A DNA stretch of 64,000 nucleotides from Sphingobacterium mizutaii (GTDB taxonomy: Bacteria; Bacteroidota; Bacteroidia; Sphingobacteriales; Sphingobacteriaceae), in the NCBI RefSeq assembly GCF_900187125.1, contig NZ_LT906468.1:3100001-3164000 (forward strand). Direction: 5' to 3'. The notes beneath the pieces are model-generated. The model was not told where the DNA came from. It was given only the letters and a program-made list of their open reading frames with translations, and did not search any database. The position numbers were made by a program, and so were the translations under genes. Below, one piece after another: positions 54,626 through 63,678 of the stretch (positions within the stretch are counted from its first letter, which is position 1; the number at the start of each line of letters is the position of its first letter).

Positions 54626-55117
54626 CTATTTGATCGGGATATTATGATAAGTTTCAGGATCTTGATAATCTTTTCGAAGCGGATAACCCACCCAATCTTC
54701 AGGCATCAGGATGCGACGCAAATCGGGATGGTCCGCAAAGAAAATGCCCATCAGGTCATAAGCTTCGCGCTCATGCCAATCCGCCGTTCTCCATACCTCA
54801 GAAACAGAGGGAACTTCAGGTAATTCATTCAAATCCCGCACAGCATTAAGTTTTACCTTCAAGGTGAGCTGCTTTTGGAATGGAATGGATGTGAGATTAT
54901 AGACTATCTCAAAATATTCTTGGGGGAAATAATCTACTGCTGTAATATTGGCCAGGAAGTCAAAATAATAGTTTTCATTATCACGTAGAAAAAAACAGAC
55001 TGCCTTCAGATGTTCTGGAGCAATATATAGAGCGGGTTGAAGACCATGCTCTTGCAGATACTGAACCGCATCTATATGTACGTATTCTTCTAGATGTTTC
55101 TTTATTTCTTGAATCAT
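54626..55117 (-). CDS. nuoC: NADH-quinone oxidoreductase subunit C
   Basis: The 163-aa subunit C is part of the peripheral arm of complex I. The typical '[19 protein letters not shown]' and '[20 protein letters not shown]' motifs are present near the C-terminus. It is two bases after pdxH and two before nuoD, so the three form one transcript. A fused nuoCD is not present. An upstream nuoB is missing here and pdxH occupies its place. Confidence 0.96.
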   Translation of the reverse strand: MIQEIKKHLEEYVHIDAVQYLQEHGLQPALYIAPEHLKAVCFFLRDNENYYFDFLANITAVDYFPQEYFEIVYNLTSIPFQKQLTLKVKLNAVRDLNELPEVPSVSEVWRTADWHEREAYDLMGIFFADHPDLRRILMPEDWVGYPLRKDYQDPETYHNIPIK

Positions 55118-55119
55118 TG

Positions 55120-55773
55120 TTAAGGGGCTAAACGGTTGATGGTCCAGTCAGCATGATCTTTAATATAAACAATCCGATCATGGAGCCTGCTGCCTCTACC
55201 CTGCCAAAACTCAACACGAACAGGCTTTAAAAGGAATCCGCCCCAGAATTCAGGTCTTGGGACTTCAGTAACATTTTCCATTTCCTTTTCCACTTCAGCC
55301 ACCCTTTTTTCTAGGGTTTCCCGGTCAGGGATAATGGCACTTTGTGGCGAGGCAATGGCGCCGATTTGGCTGCCTCTAGGGCGAATGGAAAAATACTCGT
55401 CAGAATCTGCTTTAGGTAATTTTTCCACTTCAGCTTCAAAACGGACCTGTCTTTGCAGTTCAGGCCAGAAAAATAGCGCTGAAACACGCGGGTTCTGGAT
55501 GATCTCCTGCCCTTTCCTACTGTTGTAATTGGTAAAGAAGCTGAGTCCTTCGGCTTTAATATCCTTCAAAAGGACGACCCTGGAAGAAGGGCAACCATTT
55601 TCAGCAACGGTAGAAAGGACCATGGCCGTAGGTTCAGTAACCTGCGAGGACATGGCTTCATCAAACCATTTTTGAAACTGTTCGATTGGATTTTTCTGCA
55701 CGTCCGATTCGCTCAAACTGCTTTTCACATAGTCTTCCCGAATGGCGGCAATTTCTTTATGTTCAATGGACAT
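55120..55773 (-). CDS. pdxH: Pyridoxamine 5'-phosphate oxidase
   Basis: This FMN-dependent oxidase converts pyridoxamine or pyridoxine phosphate to pyridoxal 5'-phosphate. The 217-aa protein has the family motifs '[20 protein letters not shown]', '[20 protein letters not shown]' and '[18 protein letters not shown]', and the C-terminal '[13 protein letters not shown]' that binds FMN. Length is normal. It lies two bases upstream of nuoC, an unusual pairing, and is divergent from yqgE. Confidence 0.96.
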   Translation of the reverse strand: MSIEHKEIAAIREDYVKSSLSESDVQKNPIEQFQKWFDEAMSSQVTEPTAMVLSTVAENGCPSSRVVLLKDIKAEGLSFFTNYNSRKGQEIIQNPRVSALFFWPELQRQVRFEAEVEKLPKADSDEYFSIRPRGSQIGAIASPQSAIIPDRETLEKRVAEVEKEMENVTEVPRPEFWGGFLLKPVRVEFWQGRGSRLHDRIVYIKDHADWTINRLAP

Positions 55774-55905
55774 GGCAAAGGATATTTCCTACAAACTTAA
55801 CATAATATCCATTTTTTATAGAAAATGAAATGAAAAATTATTGCTATTTTACAGTGGATTAATAATGATATTCTATAAATTTGGTATAAACACATCTATT
55901 CTGTT

Positions 55906-56472
55906 ATGTTCAACGAATATATCCCAAAACGCGGCAGTCTAATTTTATCTGAGCCCTTCATGCTGGATCAGAATTTTGAACGCTCAGTGATCTTGTTGTG
56001 CGAGCATGATGAAAACGATGGCACCGTCGGATTGATCCTTAACCATCGCTCCATGCTTATGCTATCGGATGTCCTGGAAGACGTTGATAATTCTGAAATC
56101 CCTTTATATTTTGGCGGACCAGTGGAAGGAAATGCGCTTTTCTTTGTCCACAAAGCCAATGAGAAAATCGAGGGAGGCACCCATATCGTAGATGATCTCT
56201 ATTGGGGTGGGGATTTTGACCGTTTGAAATACCTGATCAACGAAAATTTGATCAGCAGTGAAGAAGTCAAGATTTTCTTAGGATACTCAGGATGGAGCCC
56301 AGGTCAACTGGATGGAGAGATCAAACAGAACTCTTGGGCTGTACACAATTCATTTAATATTGATTTAGCTTTTATTACCGACGGGGAAAACCTGTGGAAA
56401 GAAGCTTTGATCAGCATGGGTCCGAAATATGCACATGTGGCAAATTTCCCAAAAAGACCAGAATTCAATTGA
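55906..56472 (+). CDS. YqgE/AlgH family protein
   Basis: A 188-aa protein with the YqgE features 'GSLILSEPFMLDQNFERSVI', 'GTVGLILNHRSM', 'FGGPVEGNALFFVH' and 'IFLGYSGWSPGQLDGEIKQN'. Members are conserved in many bacteria; a regulatory role (AlgH) has been proposed in Pseudomonas, but the biochemistry is not clear. It is followed by a PQQ-type sugar dehydrogenase gene after 30 bases, so they may be cotranscribed. Confidence 0.93.
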   Translation: MFNEYIPKRGSLILSEPFMLDQNFERSVILLCEHDENDGTVGLILNHRSMLMLSDVLEDVDNSEIPLYFGGPVEGNALFFVHKANEKIEGGTHIVDDLYWGGDFDRLKYLINENLISSEEVKIFLGYSGWSPGQLDGEIKQNSWAVHNSFNIDLAFITDGENLWKEALISMGPKYAHVANFPKRPEFN

Positions 56473-56502
56473 TAAACAACAAATAAACATAAATCAACCA
56501 AC

Positions 56503-57762
56503 ATGAAGAAACACTTCTCAAACGCATTGTTTTTGGCAGCAACTACAGCGTTCGTGGCTTGTTCGGGAGCAAATTCAAATGGTACAGAACCACAGGATTC
56601 AACCGCAGTCGTACAAGACACAACGAAATACCCACCTGTTGAAACAAAACCAGGAAATACAGATTACAAGCCGGCATTTGAGGGACAAACCCGGATCGCA
56701 GGCGTAAAAACCACTTCACCTTTTGAAGCTGCAGTGGTTGTTGAGGGATTAAAAAGTCCATGGGGAATTGCAGAACTTCCTGATGGCCGCCTTTTGATCA
56801 CCGAAAAAGAAGGTACCATGCGTATCGTAGACCCAAATGCAAAAACCATTGGCGAAGCAATTTCCGGTATCCCTAAAGTGGATGCACAAGGTCAAGGTGG
56901 ATTACTGGGCATCACCCTAGATCCAGACTTTGCAAACAATAGAATGGTTTATTGGACATTTGCTGAACCGGTATCTGGTGGTAACCATACAGCAGTGGCA
57001 AAAGGTAAACTATCACAGGACGAAAAAAGCATTGAAGGTGCAAAAGTAATCTACCAAGCGTTACCTACCTATAATGGTAAGCTGCACTATGGTGGCCGTA
57101 TCTTATTTGATAAAGAAGGTAACTTATTTGTGTCTACTGGAGAGCGTTCAGATCTTGAAACTCGTCCGCAAGCACAGCAGTTAAATTCAGCATTAGGTAA
57201 GATCTTAAGAATCACGACCGATGGTAAACCGGCAGCAGGCAATCCATTTGCTGGTAAAGGGGATGCTAAACCAGAGATCTATAGCTACGGACATAGAAAT
57301 GTTCAAGGTTTGGCTTTCAATCCTGTAACCGGAGATCTTTGGGACTCTGAATTCGGTCCTCGAGGTGGTGATGAGATCAACTTAGTCAAAGCAGGAAACA
57401 ACTATGGTTGGCCTACAATTACCTATGGTATCGAATACAAGGGAGATAAAATCGGTAACCCACCTATCCAACAAAAAGATGGCCTGGAGCAACCTGTTTA
57501 CTATTGGGATCCGGTATTGTCACCAAGTGGTATGACCTTCTACACAGGCACAAATGTACCAGAGTGGCAAAACAACCTATTCATAGGTGGATTGAGTAGT
57601 ACGCATATCGCACGTTTGGTCATCAAAGACAACAAAGTTGTTGGCGAGGAAAGATTATTATCGGATAAAGGTGAACGCTTTAGGGATGTTATCCAAGGTA
57701 AAAATGGAGCATTGTACAGTGTTACTGATGGCGGTAAATTATATAAGGTCGACAAAAAGTAA
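56503..57762 (+). CDS. PQQ-dependent aldose/sugar dehydrogenase, lipoprotein
   Basis: The 419-aa protein has a lipobox signal ('LFLAATTAFVAC'), so it is probably anchored to the membrane facing the periplasm. The six-bladed propeller shows 'LKSPWGIAELPDGRLLITEK', 'GQGGLLGITLDPDFANNRMV', 'KLHYGGRILFDKEGNLFVST', 'YGHRNVQGLAFNPVTGDLWD' and 'EFGPRGGDEINLVKAGNNYG', the soluble aldose sugar dehydrogenase (YliI/Asd) pattern including the catalytic His region. It oxidises sugars with PQQ. No pqq biosynthesis genes are in the window. It ends at a good terminator, beyond which the third repeat region starts. Confidence 0.92.
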   Translation: MKKHFSNALFLAATTAFVACSGANSNGTEPQDSTAVVQDTTKYPPVETKPGNTDYKPAFEGQTRIAGVKTTSPFEAAVVVEGLKSPWGIAELPDGRLLITEKEGTMRIVDPNAKTIGEAISGIPKVDAQGQGGLLGITLDPDFANNRMVYWTFAEPVSGGNHTAVAKGKLSQDEKSIEGAKVIYQALPTYNGKLHYGGRILFDKEGNLFVSTGERSDLETRPQAQQLNSALGKILRITTDGKPAAGNPFAGKGDAKPEIYSYGHRNVQGLAFNPVTGDLWDSEFGPRGGDEINLVKAGNNYGWPTITYGIEYKGDKIGNPPIQQKDGLEQPVYYWDPVLSPSGMTFYTGTNVPEWQNNLFIGGLSSTHIARLVIKDNKVVGEERLLSDKGERFRDVIQGKNGALYSVTDGGKLYKVDKK

Positions 57763-57806
57763 GATAATTTGAGAATGCCTTGATAAAGGTATTTTTAAGG
57801 ATAATG

Positions 57807-57837
57807 AAAATGGGCGCTTTAGGGCGCCCATTTTTTT
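57807..57837 (+). terminator. Terminator after sugar dehydrogenase gene
   Basis: Eleven-base arms 57807-57817 and 57824-57834 (AAAATGGGCGC type) with a 6-base loop, then T residues to 57837. It lies 44 bases after the stop codon. Confidence 0.9.
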
Positions 57838-58253
57838 GAACCAAGATTGGGTTCGACTCCCCTTCGGCTCCGCTCAGGGTACGGCTCACCCGACGAGGAT
57901 GAGCGGATAGACCAAGATCTGGAGGTGAACCGAAGAATTTTTCTTGCTACGTAGGGGCGAATTGCATTCGCCCGTTGATGTCATATTCTGCTTTCTCTGG
58001 GCAATGTAATTTAGTTAATAAAAAAGCAAAATATAGATTCTTCGTTACCTTTGGAGCCCAAAAGTAACCAAACCGACGAAGGAGCTCACGGATACCAAAA
58101 ACAACTCGAATCCGTAAAACCTTCCTATTTAAGGATTACCGATCTCATCGTTACTTTTGGAGCCCAAAAGTAACCAAAAGGCTTCGGCCCATTTAAGGTG
58201 ACTTTTCGCACAGCCCCTCTCACATGAAAAGAATGCCTTATTGTCGGGAATAT

Positions 58254-58296
58254 CTTTCAATGGATCATCCCTTTTGTTGGGATGATCCATTGAAAG
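58254..58296. repeat. 18-bp-stem hairpin, copy 2
   Basis: Arms 58254-58271 and 58279-58296 pair perfectly with a 7-base loop (TTTTGTT). Relative to copy 1 at 41239-41281 one A-T pair is a G-C pair, and the loop matches the reverse complement of copy 1's loop. Confidence 0.9.
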
Positions 58297-58809
58297 CATT
58301 CCAAGGCCAATCCCATCGCACAAGTCATCGGCATTCTTTCCATTTTTCCGCCACTGGAAATGAGCCGGAGGCTAAAGTGCTTCCTTCGGAAGGATAAATG
58401 TATGTAGAAATTGGGAACTCCTGAAAGGGGGTGACATCTTTGTAGAAAATCGGATCGTTAATCGGATAACCCACAGTGTGGGTGAAATATTTTCTGAAAA
58501 ACCCCTCCTTAGTACACTTCCAATTCTGAACGATCCGTGAAGAATCTGTACGATAATGTCCACTACATTTTGTCATCCTACACCTTCGGTGTAGGACCTG
58601 TTTGCCAATGGAATCATTAATCCTTTTAAATAAGGGGGAGGTTTGAATGGTTCCGAGACTCTTCGTTCCTACCAATGAACTTTTGTTAACTCTGTGTTTT
58701 TAGGTATTTGGACCTATATTTCCTCTCCAGAAGAATATTTTTTATCCGCCATACATCCCCAGCGGGGATGAATTATTTTAGCATGGATGGTAAACTATAA
58801 AGGGGTAAT

Positions 58810-58847
58810 GCAAAAACGATGTTCGATTAATCGAACATCGTTTTTGC
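58810..58847. repeat. 38-base perfect palindrome, copy 3
   Basis: Identical to copies at 41508-41545 and 52545-52582, with flanks inverted relative to copy 2. Confidence 0.95.
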
Positions 58848-59104
58848 GCGACTTCCAGGCTAACGTGCCATGTCTGCTAAAATAATGGAACCCCAAAAGG
58901 GATTATATATTTAAAAAACAAAAGAGCTAATAGATTTTCATTGCCAACTGTCATCACCTTCCGATAAATTTAGCCCAAATTTTTCCTTCTCAAAGTGCCA
59001 CTAAAAACCCTAACTTAATGACATTGCCCATAGTGGCAATATTATTTTAGAAATGGTTTTGAACAAAATAGGGCTAATGCAAAAACGATGTCCATGCGTT
59101 TTTT

Positions 59105-59399
59105 CCTCCAGCATACGCCTTCTTATCTCTTCTTCTGATTTTAGTTAAACGAATGTTAGGTTAAAATTATTAACAATTGTTTTGTAAATTTTTACATTAA
59201 AACATAAATCTTATGAATAAAATTAACATATTAGGTCTTTGGTAAGCATTTTTTAATTTGAATATTAATTTTTTTATTTATTTTAGATTAAAATTTAAAT
59301 ATTTATTCATTAGTTTAATTTAATTGAGTTAATTCTTTTGATTGAACTTTGATTTAAGCCTCAAAAATTAACGATGAGATTTTATTAACTCAAACAAAC
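59105..59399. other. AT-rich region before ROK gene
   Basis: About 295 bases of very AT-rich sequence, with no gene and no clear -7 box seen. It probably holds the promoter of the ROK regulator gene. Runs of T and A and TTTAATTTAATTGAG-like text are present, but no site could be assigned. Confidence 0.4.
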
Positions 59400-60635
59400 A
59401 TGAAATTTATTGAAAAGCTATTAGTGAGTCCTTCGGGCTTATCTAAAAAAACCGCCAAATCTGCAAAGAAAAAACTTAGGTTATTGAAAGCCGTTTATGA
59501 ACTTGACAATGCTTCGGTAAATGATTTGATGAAGAGTTTGACCTTAAGTTTTCCGACCTTGAACACCTTGATGGTTGAGTTAGTGGAGAAAAAATACCTG
59601 AATCAGCACGAACGTGGTGAATCCCTAGGGGGAAGAAAACCTAATTTATACCAATTAAGCGATAGCCTGTTTCGTGTATTAACCATTGAAATCAACCGTA
59701 GGTCAGTTCGTATTGCTTTAGTAGACAACAACTGCAATATCCTCAATACAGCGCAGCTATTTCAATTTGAGATCTCAACGGACCTCAGGGAACTCCCTGC
59801 CTTTTTGATCATTGTTAAAAAATATATAAAGGACCAGAAACTAGATATGGAGCAGGTATCTGGGATTTCCATCTCCATGCCCGGTTTAATTGATCGATAT
59901 ACTGGTGAGAACTTCACCTATTTCTATGAACCTGGTTTTAATCTTGAGAACCATTTGGAACATGAGTTCAATAAAAGGACAAAGGTCATCAATGACGCGA
60001 AAGTCGCTACGCTGGCAGAGAAGTTCTATGGCAAGCTGAAGCGAAAAAAAGACGCCTTGGTAATTCGATTGGATTGGGGAATATCATTGGGAATAGTCTC
60101 CAATGGTGAAATCTATTTAGGCAAAGATGGTTTTTCAGGCGAGATGGGCCATATCAGCTTTGCTAATGAAGGCGAGCTATGCTACTGTGGCAAACGAGGC
60201 TGTTTGGAGACATTAGTCTCTGGAACCGCCTTGGTAAATAAGGCGACTCGAGATATAGAAGAGGGCATCCCTACTCTAATCGTATCCAAATACGAGAACA
60301 TGCCCTTAACTCCCGAACATATCATCCAAGCTGCAATGGATGGCGATCAATATGCCATTCAATTGATCTCGGAATTAGGCAGCAAATTAGGAAGGGCAAT
60401 CTCCTTGTTCATGCAGGTATTCAACCCGGAAACCATTGTGCTTTCTGGCAGTTTTGCAAGGACCTCCATGCTGATGATCACACCCATACAACAACAGATA
60501 CAAACCTATTCCATGAGCAAGATTGCAACAGGATGCAGTCTACAGGTTTCAACCCTGGGCGACAATGGCCTGTCTTATGCCTTGGCGAGACATTTTGTGA
60601 ATTGCTATTTTGAGGAGCGCATTAACAAGAATTAA
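59400..60635 (+). CDS. ROK family transcriptional regulator
   Basis: This 411-aa protein has an N-terminal winged helix-turn-helix ('RLLKAVYELDNASVNDLMKS', 'LNTLMVELVEKKYLNQHERG') and a ROK domain with 'ISISMPGLIDRYTGENF' near residue 160, 'GFSGEMGHISFANEGELCYC' and the zinc motif 'CYCGKRGCLE' (about 261-270). It resembles NagC/Mlc/XylR repressors that sense a sugar. The neighbour genes on the same strand encode 5'-nucleotidase parts and an MFS transporter, so a sugar phosphate or nucleoside link is possible but unproven. Confidence 0.92.
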   Translation: MKFIEKLLVSPSGLSKKTAKSAKKKLRLLKAVYELDNASVNDLMKSLTLSFPTLNTLMVELVEKKYLNQHERGESLGGRKPNLYQLSDSLFRVLTIEINRRSVRIALVDNNCNILNTAQLFQFEISTDLRELPAFLIIVKKYIKDQKLDMEQVSGISISMPGLIDRYTGENFTYFYEPGFNLENHLEHEFNKRTKVINDAKVATLAEKFYGKLKRKKDALVIRLDWGISLGIVSNGEIYLGKDGFSGEMGHISFANEGELCYCGKRGCLETLVSGTALVNKATRDIEEGIPTLIVSKYENMPLTPEHIIQAAMDGDQYAIQLISELGSKLGRAISLFMQVFNPETIVLSGSFARTSMLMITPIQQQIQTYSMSKIATGCSLQVSTLGDNGLSYALARHFVNCYFEERINKN

Positions 60636-60694
60636 GGAAAAGTTAGCTGAAGATTAATCTTTAGCATCTGCCCATTCTTTTATATCCAAAACCT

Positions 60695-60724
60695 TTTGGA
60701 TTCAGGGCAATCTTAATACCTTTG
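60695..60724 (+). promoter_or_regulatory. Candidate Bacteroidota promoter of 5'-nucleotidase genes
   Basis: TTTG at 60695-60698 and TACCTTTG at 60717-60724 are separated by 18 bases, close to TTTG-N19-TAnnTTTG. The start codon is at 60741, so the transcript would have a very short leader. Confidence 0.65.
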
Positions 60725-60740
60725 CGTATAATTTCAAAAT

Positions 60741-61505
60741 ATGAGTACACAGCTATCCAAGTACAGCATCCTATTCTGGGTTTCTGTACTTCTGGTCTTC
60801 AGCTCCTGTAAGACCACATTTTACCAAGCAGCTGTATCAAACAAACAAATGTTGGCAATCAACAATCAGATTGCAGAAGATACAGCGATTACAAATTACA
60901 TTTTACCCTATAAGAGCCAACTTGAGGATAAGATGAACGAGGTATTGGGATATGCTCCTAAGGCACTGATAAAAAACCGCAACCTTCCAGAATCAGAATT
61001 GAGCAATTTCTTCTCCGATGCGCTATTGTCCATCGGCAAGAAAGTTGATCCTGAGGTGGTATTTTCGATGGCCACCAAAGATGGTATCCGTTCAGGAATC
61101 AAACAGGGCAATGTTACGGTAGGATCTATCTTTGAGGTCATGCCATTTGAAAATTACATTACCATTTTAGAGCTCAAAGGAACTGATGTGCAGGTTTTGG
61201 CAGATTTTATTGCAGAAACTAACGGACAGCCTTTAGGGAATGTGGAATTGATTATTAAAGATAAGAAAATCCAAAGTTTCAAGATCGCAGGTGATGAAAT
61301 CAACCCGAATAAAACATATAAGTTGGTTACCTATGACTTTATTGCCAATGGTGGTGATCTAGTCCGAGGTCTAAGCAATCCGATCAGTAAGAATGTCACA
61401 AGCGAAAGAGTTCGTGAAGGCTTGATCAGCTTTGTGCAGGAGTTAACAAAAGAAGGTAAAAAAGTAGAAGCAAAGTTAGATGGAAGAGTTAAAATCACTG
61501 AATAG
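60741..61505 (+). CDS. 5'-nucleotidase C-terminal domain lipoprotein
   Basis: The 254-aa protein corresponds to the substrate-binding C-terminal domain of periplasmic 5'-nucleotidases (family of UshA). It has a lipobox signal ('SVLLVFSSC'). The motifs are 'SELSNFFSDALLSIGKKVDP', 'VGSIFEVMPFENYITILELK', 'VLADFIAETNGQPLGNVELI' and 'YKLVTYDFIANGGDLVRGL'. The family's substrate-binding NN and GGD regions are visible. The metallophosphatase domain is absent and is encoded by the next gene, which overlaps by 26 bases. The pair is therefore likely a split 5'-nucleotidase, with both parts exported. Confidence 0.92.
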   Translation: MSTQLSKYSILFWVSVLLVFSSCKTTFYQAAVSNKQMLAINNQIAEDTAITNYILPYKSQLEDKMNEVLGYAPKALIKNRNLPESELSNFFSDALLSIGKKVDPEVVFSMATKDGIRSGIKQGNVTVGSIFEVMPFENYITILELKGTDVQVLADFIAETNGQPLGNVELIIKDKKIQSFKIAGDEINPNKTYKLVTYDFIANGGDLVRGLSNPISKNVTSERVREGLISFVQELTKEGKKVEAKLDGRVKITE

Positions 61506-62445
61506 AAGGAGCTTTATTAAAAGCGTGATGGCTTTAGGAGCAACTGCATCCTTGAGTTCCATTCCATTTGCAGGATATAGCAAATCCAAAGAAGTTAAGA
61601 TCACCTTTTTGCATACCAACGATGTACATAGCCGAATTGAACCCTACCCTATGGATGGTTCAAGACTGCAAGGTCTAGGTGGTGTGGCTCGTAGAAGCAC
61701 CTTGATCCAAAAGATCCGTTCTGAAGAAAAGAACGTCCTTTTGTTCGATGCTGGGGATATGTTCCAAGGCACACCCTATTTCAATGTTTTTGATGGCAAG
61801 GTGGAACTTGAACTGATGTCAAAGCTCGGTTATGATGCCGGAACTTTTGGAAACCATGAGTTTGACAATGGATTACCGGGATTACTTAAGCATTTTGACA
61901 AAGCAAACTTCCCTTTCGTCACTTCCAATTATGATTTTACAGGAACCATTATGGAAGGCAAAACCAAGGATTACCTTGTTTTTGAAAGAGACTCTGTAAA
62001 AATCGGTGTTTTTGGAGTGGGTGTTGACCTGAAAGGCATGGTTGATCCACGCAGTTATGCCGGTGTAAAGATTTCTGACCCTATTGAAGTCGCTGCGAAG
62101 TATACCCATAAGTTAAAGAATGAGCTGAAATGCGATCTGATCATCTGTCTATCCCATATTGGCTACAATTATGATACGGATAAAGTTTCGGATTTATTAT
62201 TGGCCAAGAATTCAAGGCATATAGACCTGATTATCGGCGGCCATACCCATACCTTCTTGGATAAACCTACGGAGGTAAAAAACTTGGACAATCAAATTAC
62301 TTTGGTAAACCAAACTGGCTTTTCTGGGGTTAACCTAGGAAGGATAGATTTTATCCTGGACAAAAAGAAGGGAACTAAAAGAAGTATAGCGACCACCTAT
62401 AGCATAGACAAAAGATTAGACAACCTAGCAAGCAGGATTGCTTAG
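61480..62445 (+). CDS. Metallophosphatase part of split 5'-nucleotidase
   Basis: The 321-aa protein has a twin-arginine-like signal ('NRRSFIKSVMALGATASLSS') and a calcineurin-like metallophosphoesterase domain with 'ITFLHTNDVHSRIEPY' (metal-binding DxH), 'LFDAGDMFQGTPYFNVFDG' (GDxxQG), 'GTFGNHEFDNG' (GNHEFD) and 'IIGGHTHTFLDKP' (GGHTH). These are the UshA signature motifs. The start lies in the last 26 bases of the upstream gene, so the two are translationally linked. It hydrolyses nucleotides to nucleosides outside the cytoplasm. The MFS gene follows 12 bases later. Confidence 0.94.
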   Translation: MEELKSLNRRSFIKSVMALGATASLSSIPFAGYSKSKEVKITFLHTNDVHSRIEPYPMDGSRLQGLGGVARRSTLIQKIRSEEKNVLLFDAGDMFQGTPYFNVFDGKVELELMSKLGYDAGTFGNHEFDNGLPGLLKHFDKANFPFVTSNYDFTGTIMEGKTKDYLVFERDSVKIGVFGVGVDLKGMVDPRSYAGVKISDPIEVAAKYTHKLKNELKCDLIICLSHIGYNYDTDKVSDLLLAKNSRHIDLIIGGHTHTFLDKPTEVKNLDNQITLVNQTGFSGVNLGRIDFILDKKKGTKRSIATTYSIDKRLDNLASRIA

Positions 62446-62457
62446 AAAACATTCATA

Positions 62458-63678
62458 TTGAGAGCATTAATTCGACTTTATATCAATTCTTATAAAGGCC
62501 TATCGCCTGCTGCATGGCTATTGGCTCTGGTTATGTTAATCAACCGTGCGGGATCCATGGTAATTCCATTCTTGGGGATCTATATGTCTTCGGAGTTGGG
62601 ATTCAGCAAAACGCAGATTGGTTTGGTATTGGGTTGTTTTGGATTGGGCTCGGTCTGTGGTTCTTGGTTAGGAGGATGGCTAACTGATAAATTCGGGAAC
62701 TTTAAGGTACAGACCTGGAGTTTGATCTCCGTAATACCGCTATTCCTTTTGTTACCGATGTTCAGAACCTTTGAAGGTCTGGCCATCATGATCTTTATCC
62801 TGACCTTGGTTGCTGATATTTTCCGACCTGCTAACTCGGTTTCGGTAGCTAGGTATGCTAAACCCGAAAACATTACCCGCGCCTATTCCTTAAACCGGAT
62901 GGCGGTGAACCTAGGGTTTTCCATTGGCCCTGCATTGGGTGGTTTCTTAGCTAAGTTTTCTTACAACTGGATTTTTTATGGAAATGCCATTGCCGCTGCT
63001 TGTGCTGCCATCGTGTTTATATATTTCTTCAGGAACAGAAAGGCAAGGACTGAGGTTGGGCAAAGTATTGGTCAAAAAGAAACAGAGGAAGATAAACCTG
63101 TTCGGAACGCTTATAAGGACAGCTTATTTATTGTGTTCAATATCCTATGCTGTCTGTTTTCGATGGCTTTCTTCCAATTATTAAGTACCCTACCCCTTTT
63201 CTATAAAGAAGCTCATAATCTGCATTCCGATGAAATCGGATTATTATTAGGCTTTAGTGGATTTGTCATCGTGTTATTTGAGATGGTGCTGGTACATATC
63301 GTCGAACATCGTTTTTCGGTCCGGCAAATTATGCTCTGGGGAACGGCCATTTCTGGGATGTCCTATTTGATGTTGACAGCTGATTTCGGGATTTCCTGGT
63401 TATATCTGGCGATGTTTTTCTTGTCTACTGGTGAGATGTTAACATTACCATTTACGGCAACCGTAGCCATCAACAGAGCCAGTCGGAGCAATCAAGGTGC
63501 TTATATGGGATTTAACTCGCTGGCCTTTGCTGCCGCCAATATCTTCTCCCCTTTCTTGGGGACCTATACGGCAGAACATTTTGGCTATTCTACGTTGTGG
63601 ACTTCGGCAGGATTGATATTGATATTCTGTGGGATTGGATTTTATTGGATCATCAGCAAGATGAAAACCGAACATTAA
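62458..63678 (+). CDS. MFS transporter
   Basis: A 406-aa membrane protein with 12 predicted helices of the major facilitator superfamily. Loop 2-3 has '[20 protein letters not shown]' (the G-x-L-x-D-R-x-G region) and a long middle loop '[20 protein letters not shown]'. The start is a TTG at 62458: no ATG fits upstream and a later ATG would cut the first helix. It is 12 bases after the 5'-nucleotidase gene and probably in the same transcript, so a nucleoside or drug substrate is possible. The stop codon overlaps that of the convergent recR. Confidence 0.87.
   Translation: MRALIRLYINSYKGLSPAAWLLALVMLINRAGSMVIPFLGIYMSSELGFSKTQIGLVLGCFGLGSVCGSWLGGWLTDKFGNFKVQTWSLISVIPLFLLLPMFRTFEGLAIMIFILTLVADIFRPANSVSVARYAKPENITRAYSLNRMAVNLGFSIGPALGGFLAKFSYNWIFYGNAIAAACAAIVFIYFFRNRKARTEVGQSIGQKETEEDKPVRNAYKDSLFIVFNILCCLFSMAFFQLLSTLPLFYKEAHNLHSDEIGLLLGFSGFVIVLFEMVLVHIVEHRFSVRQIMLWGTAISGMSYLMLTADFGISWLYLAMFFLSTGEMLTLPFTATVAINRASRSNQGAYMGFNSLAFAAANIFSPFLGTYTAEHFGYSTLWTSAGLILIFCGIGFYWIISKMKTEH

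Larger units (their letters stand above)
57838..59104. repeat. Mosaic intergenic repeat region 3
   Basis: About 1.3 kb without a credible gene. It holds a dyad at 57955-57973 (also near 40953), two GTTACTTTTGG/CCAAAAGTAAC mini-hairpins (58043 and 58149), a block at 58149-58490 in direct orientation to 41134-41466, an inverted fragment of the CGTACAGATTCTTCAC block at 58520-58552, and a block at 58680-58995 inverted relative to 52390-52712. The 38-base palindrome lies at 58810-58847 and a half palindrome at 59079-59090. Confidence 0.88.

Noticed and set aside
57846..57862. T-loop-like GGGTTCGACTCCC sequence after the terminator
   Set aside because: It resembles a tRNA T arm but no acceptor, D or anticodon arm could be built around it, so it is treated as part of the repeat region.
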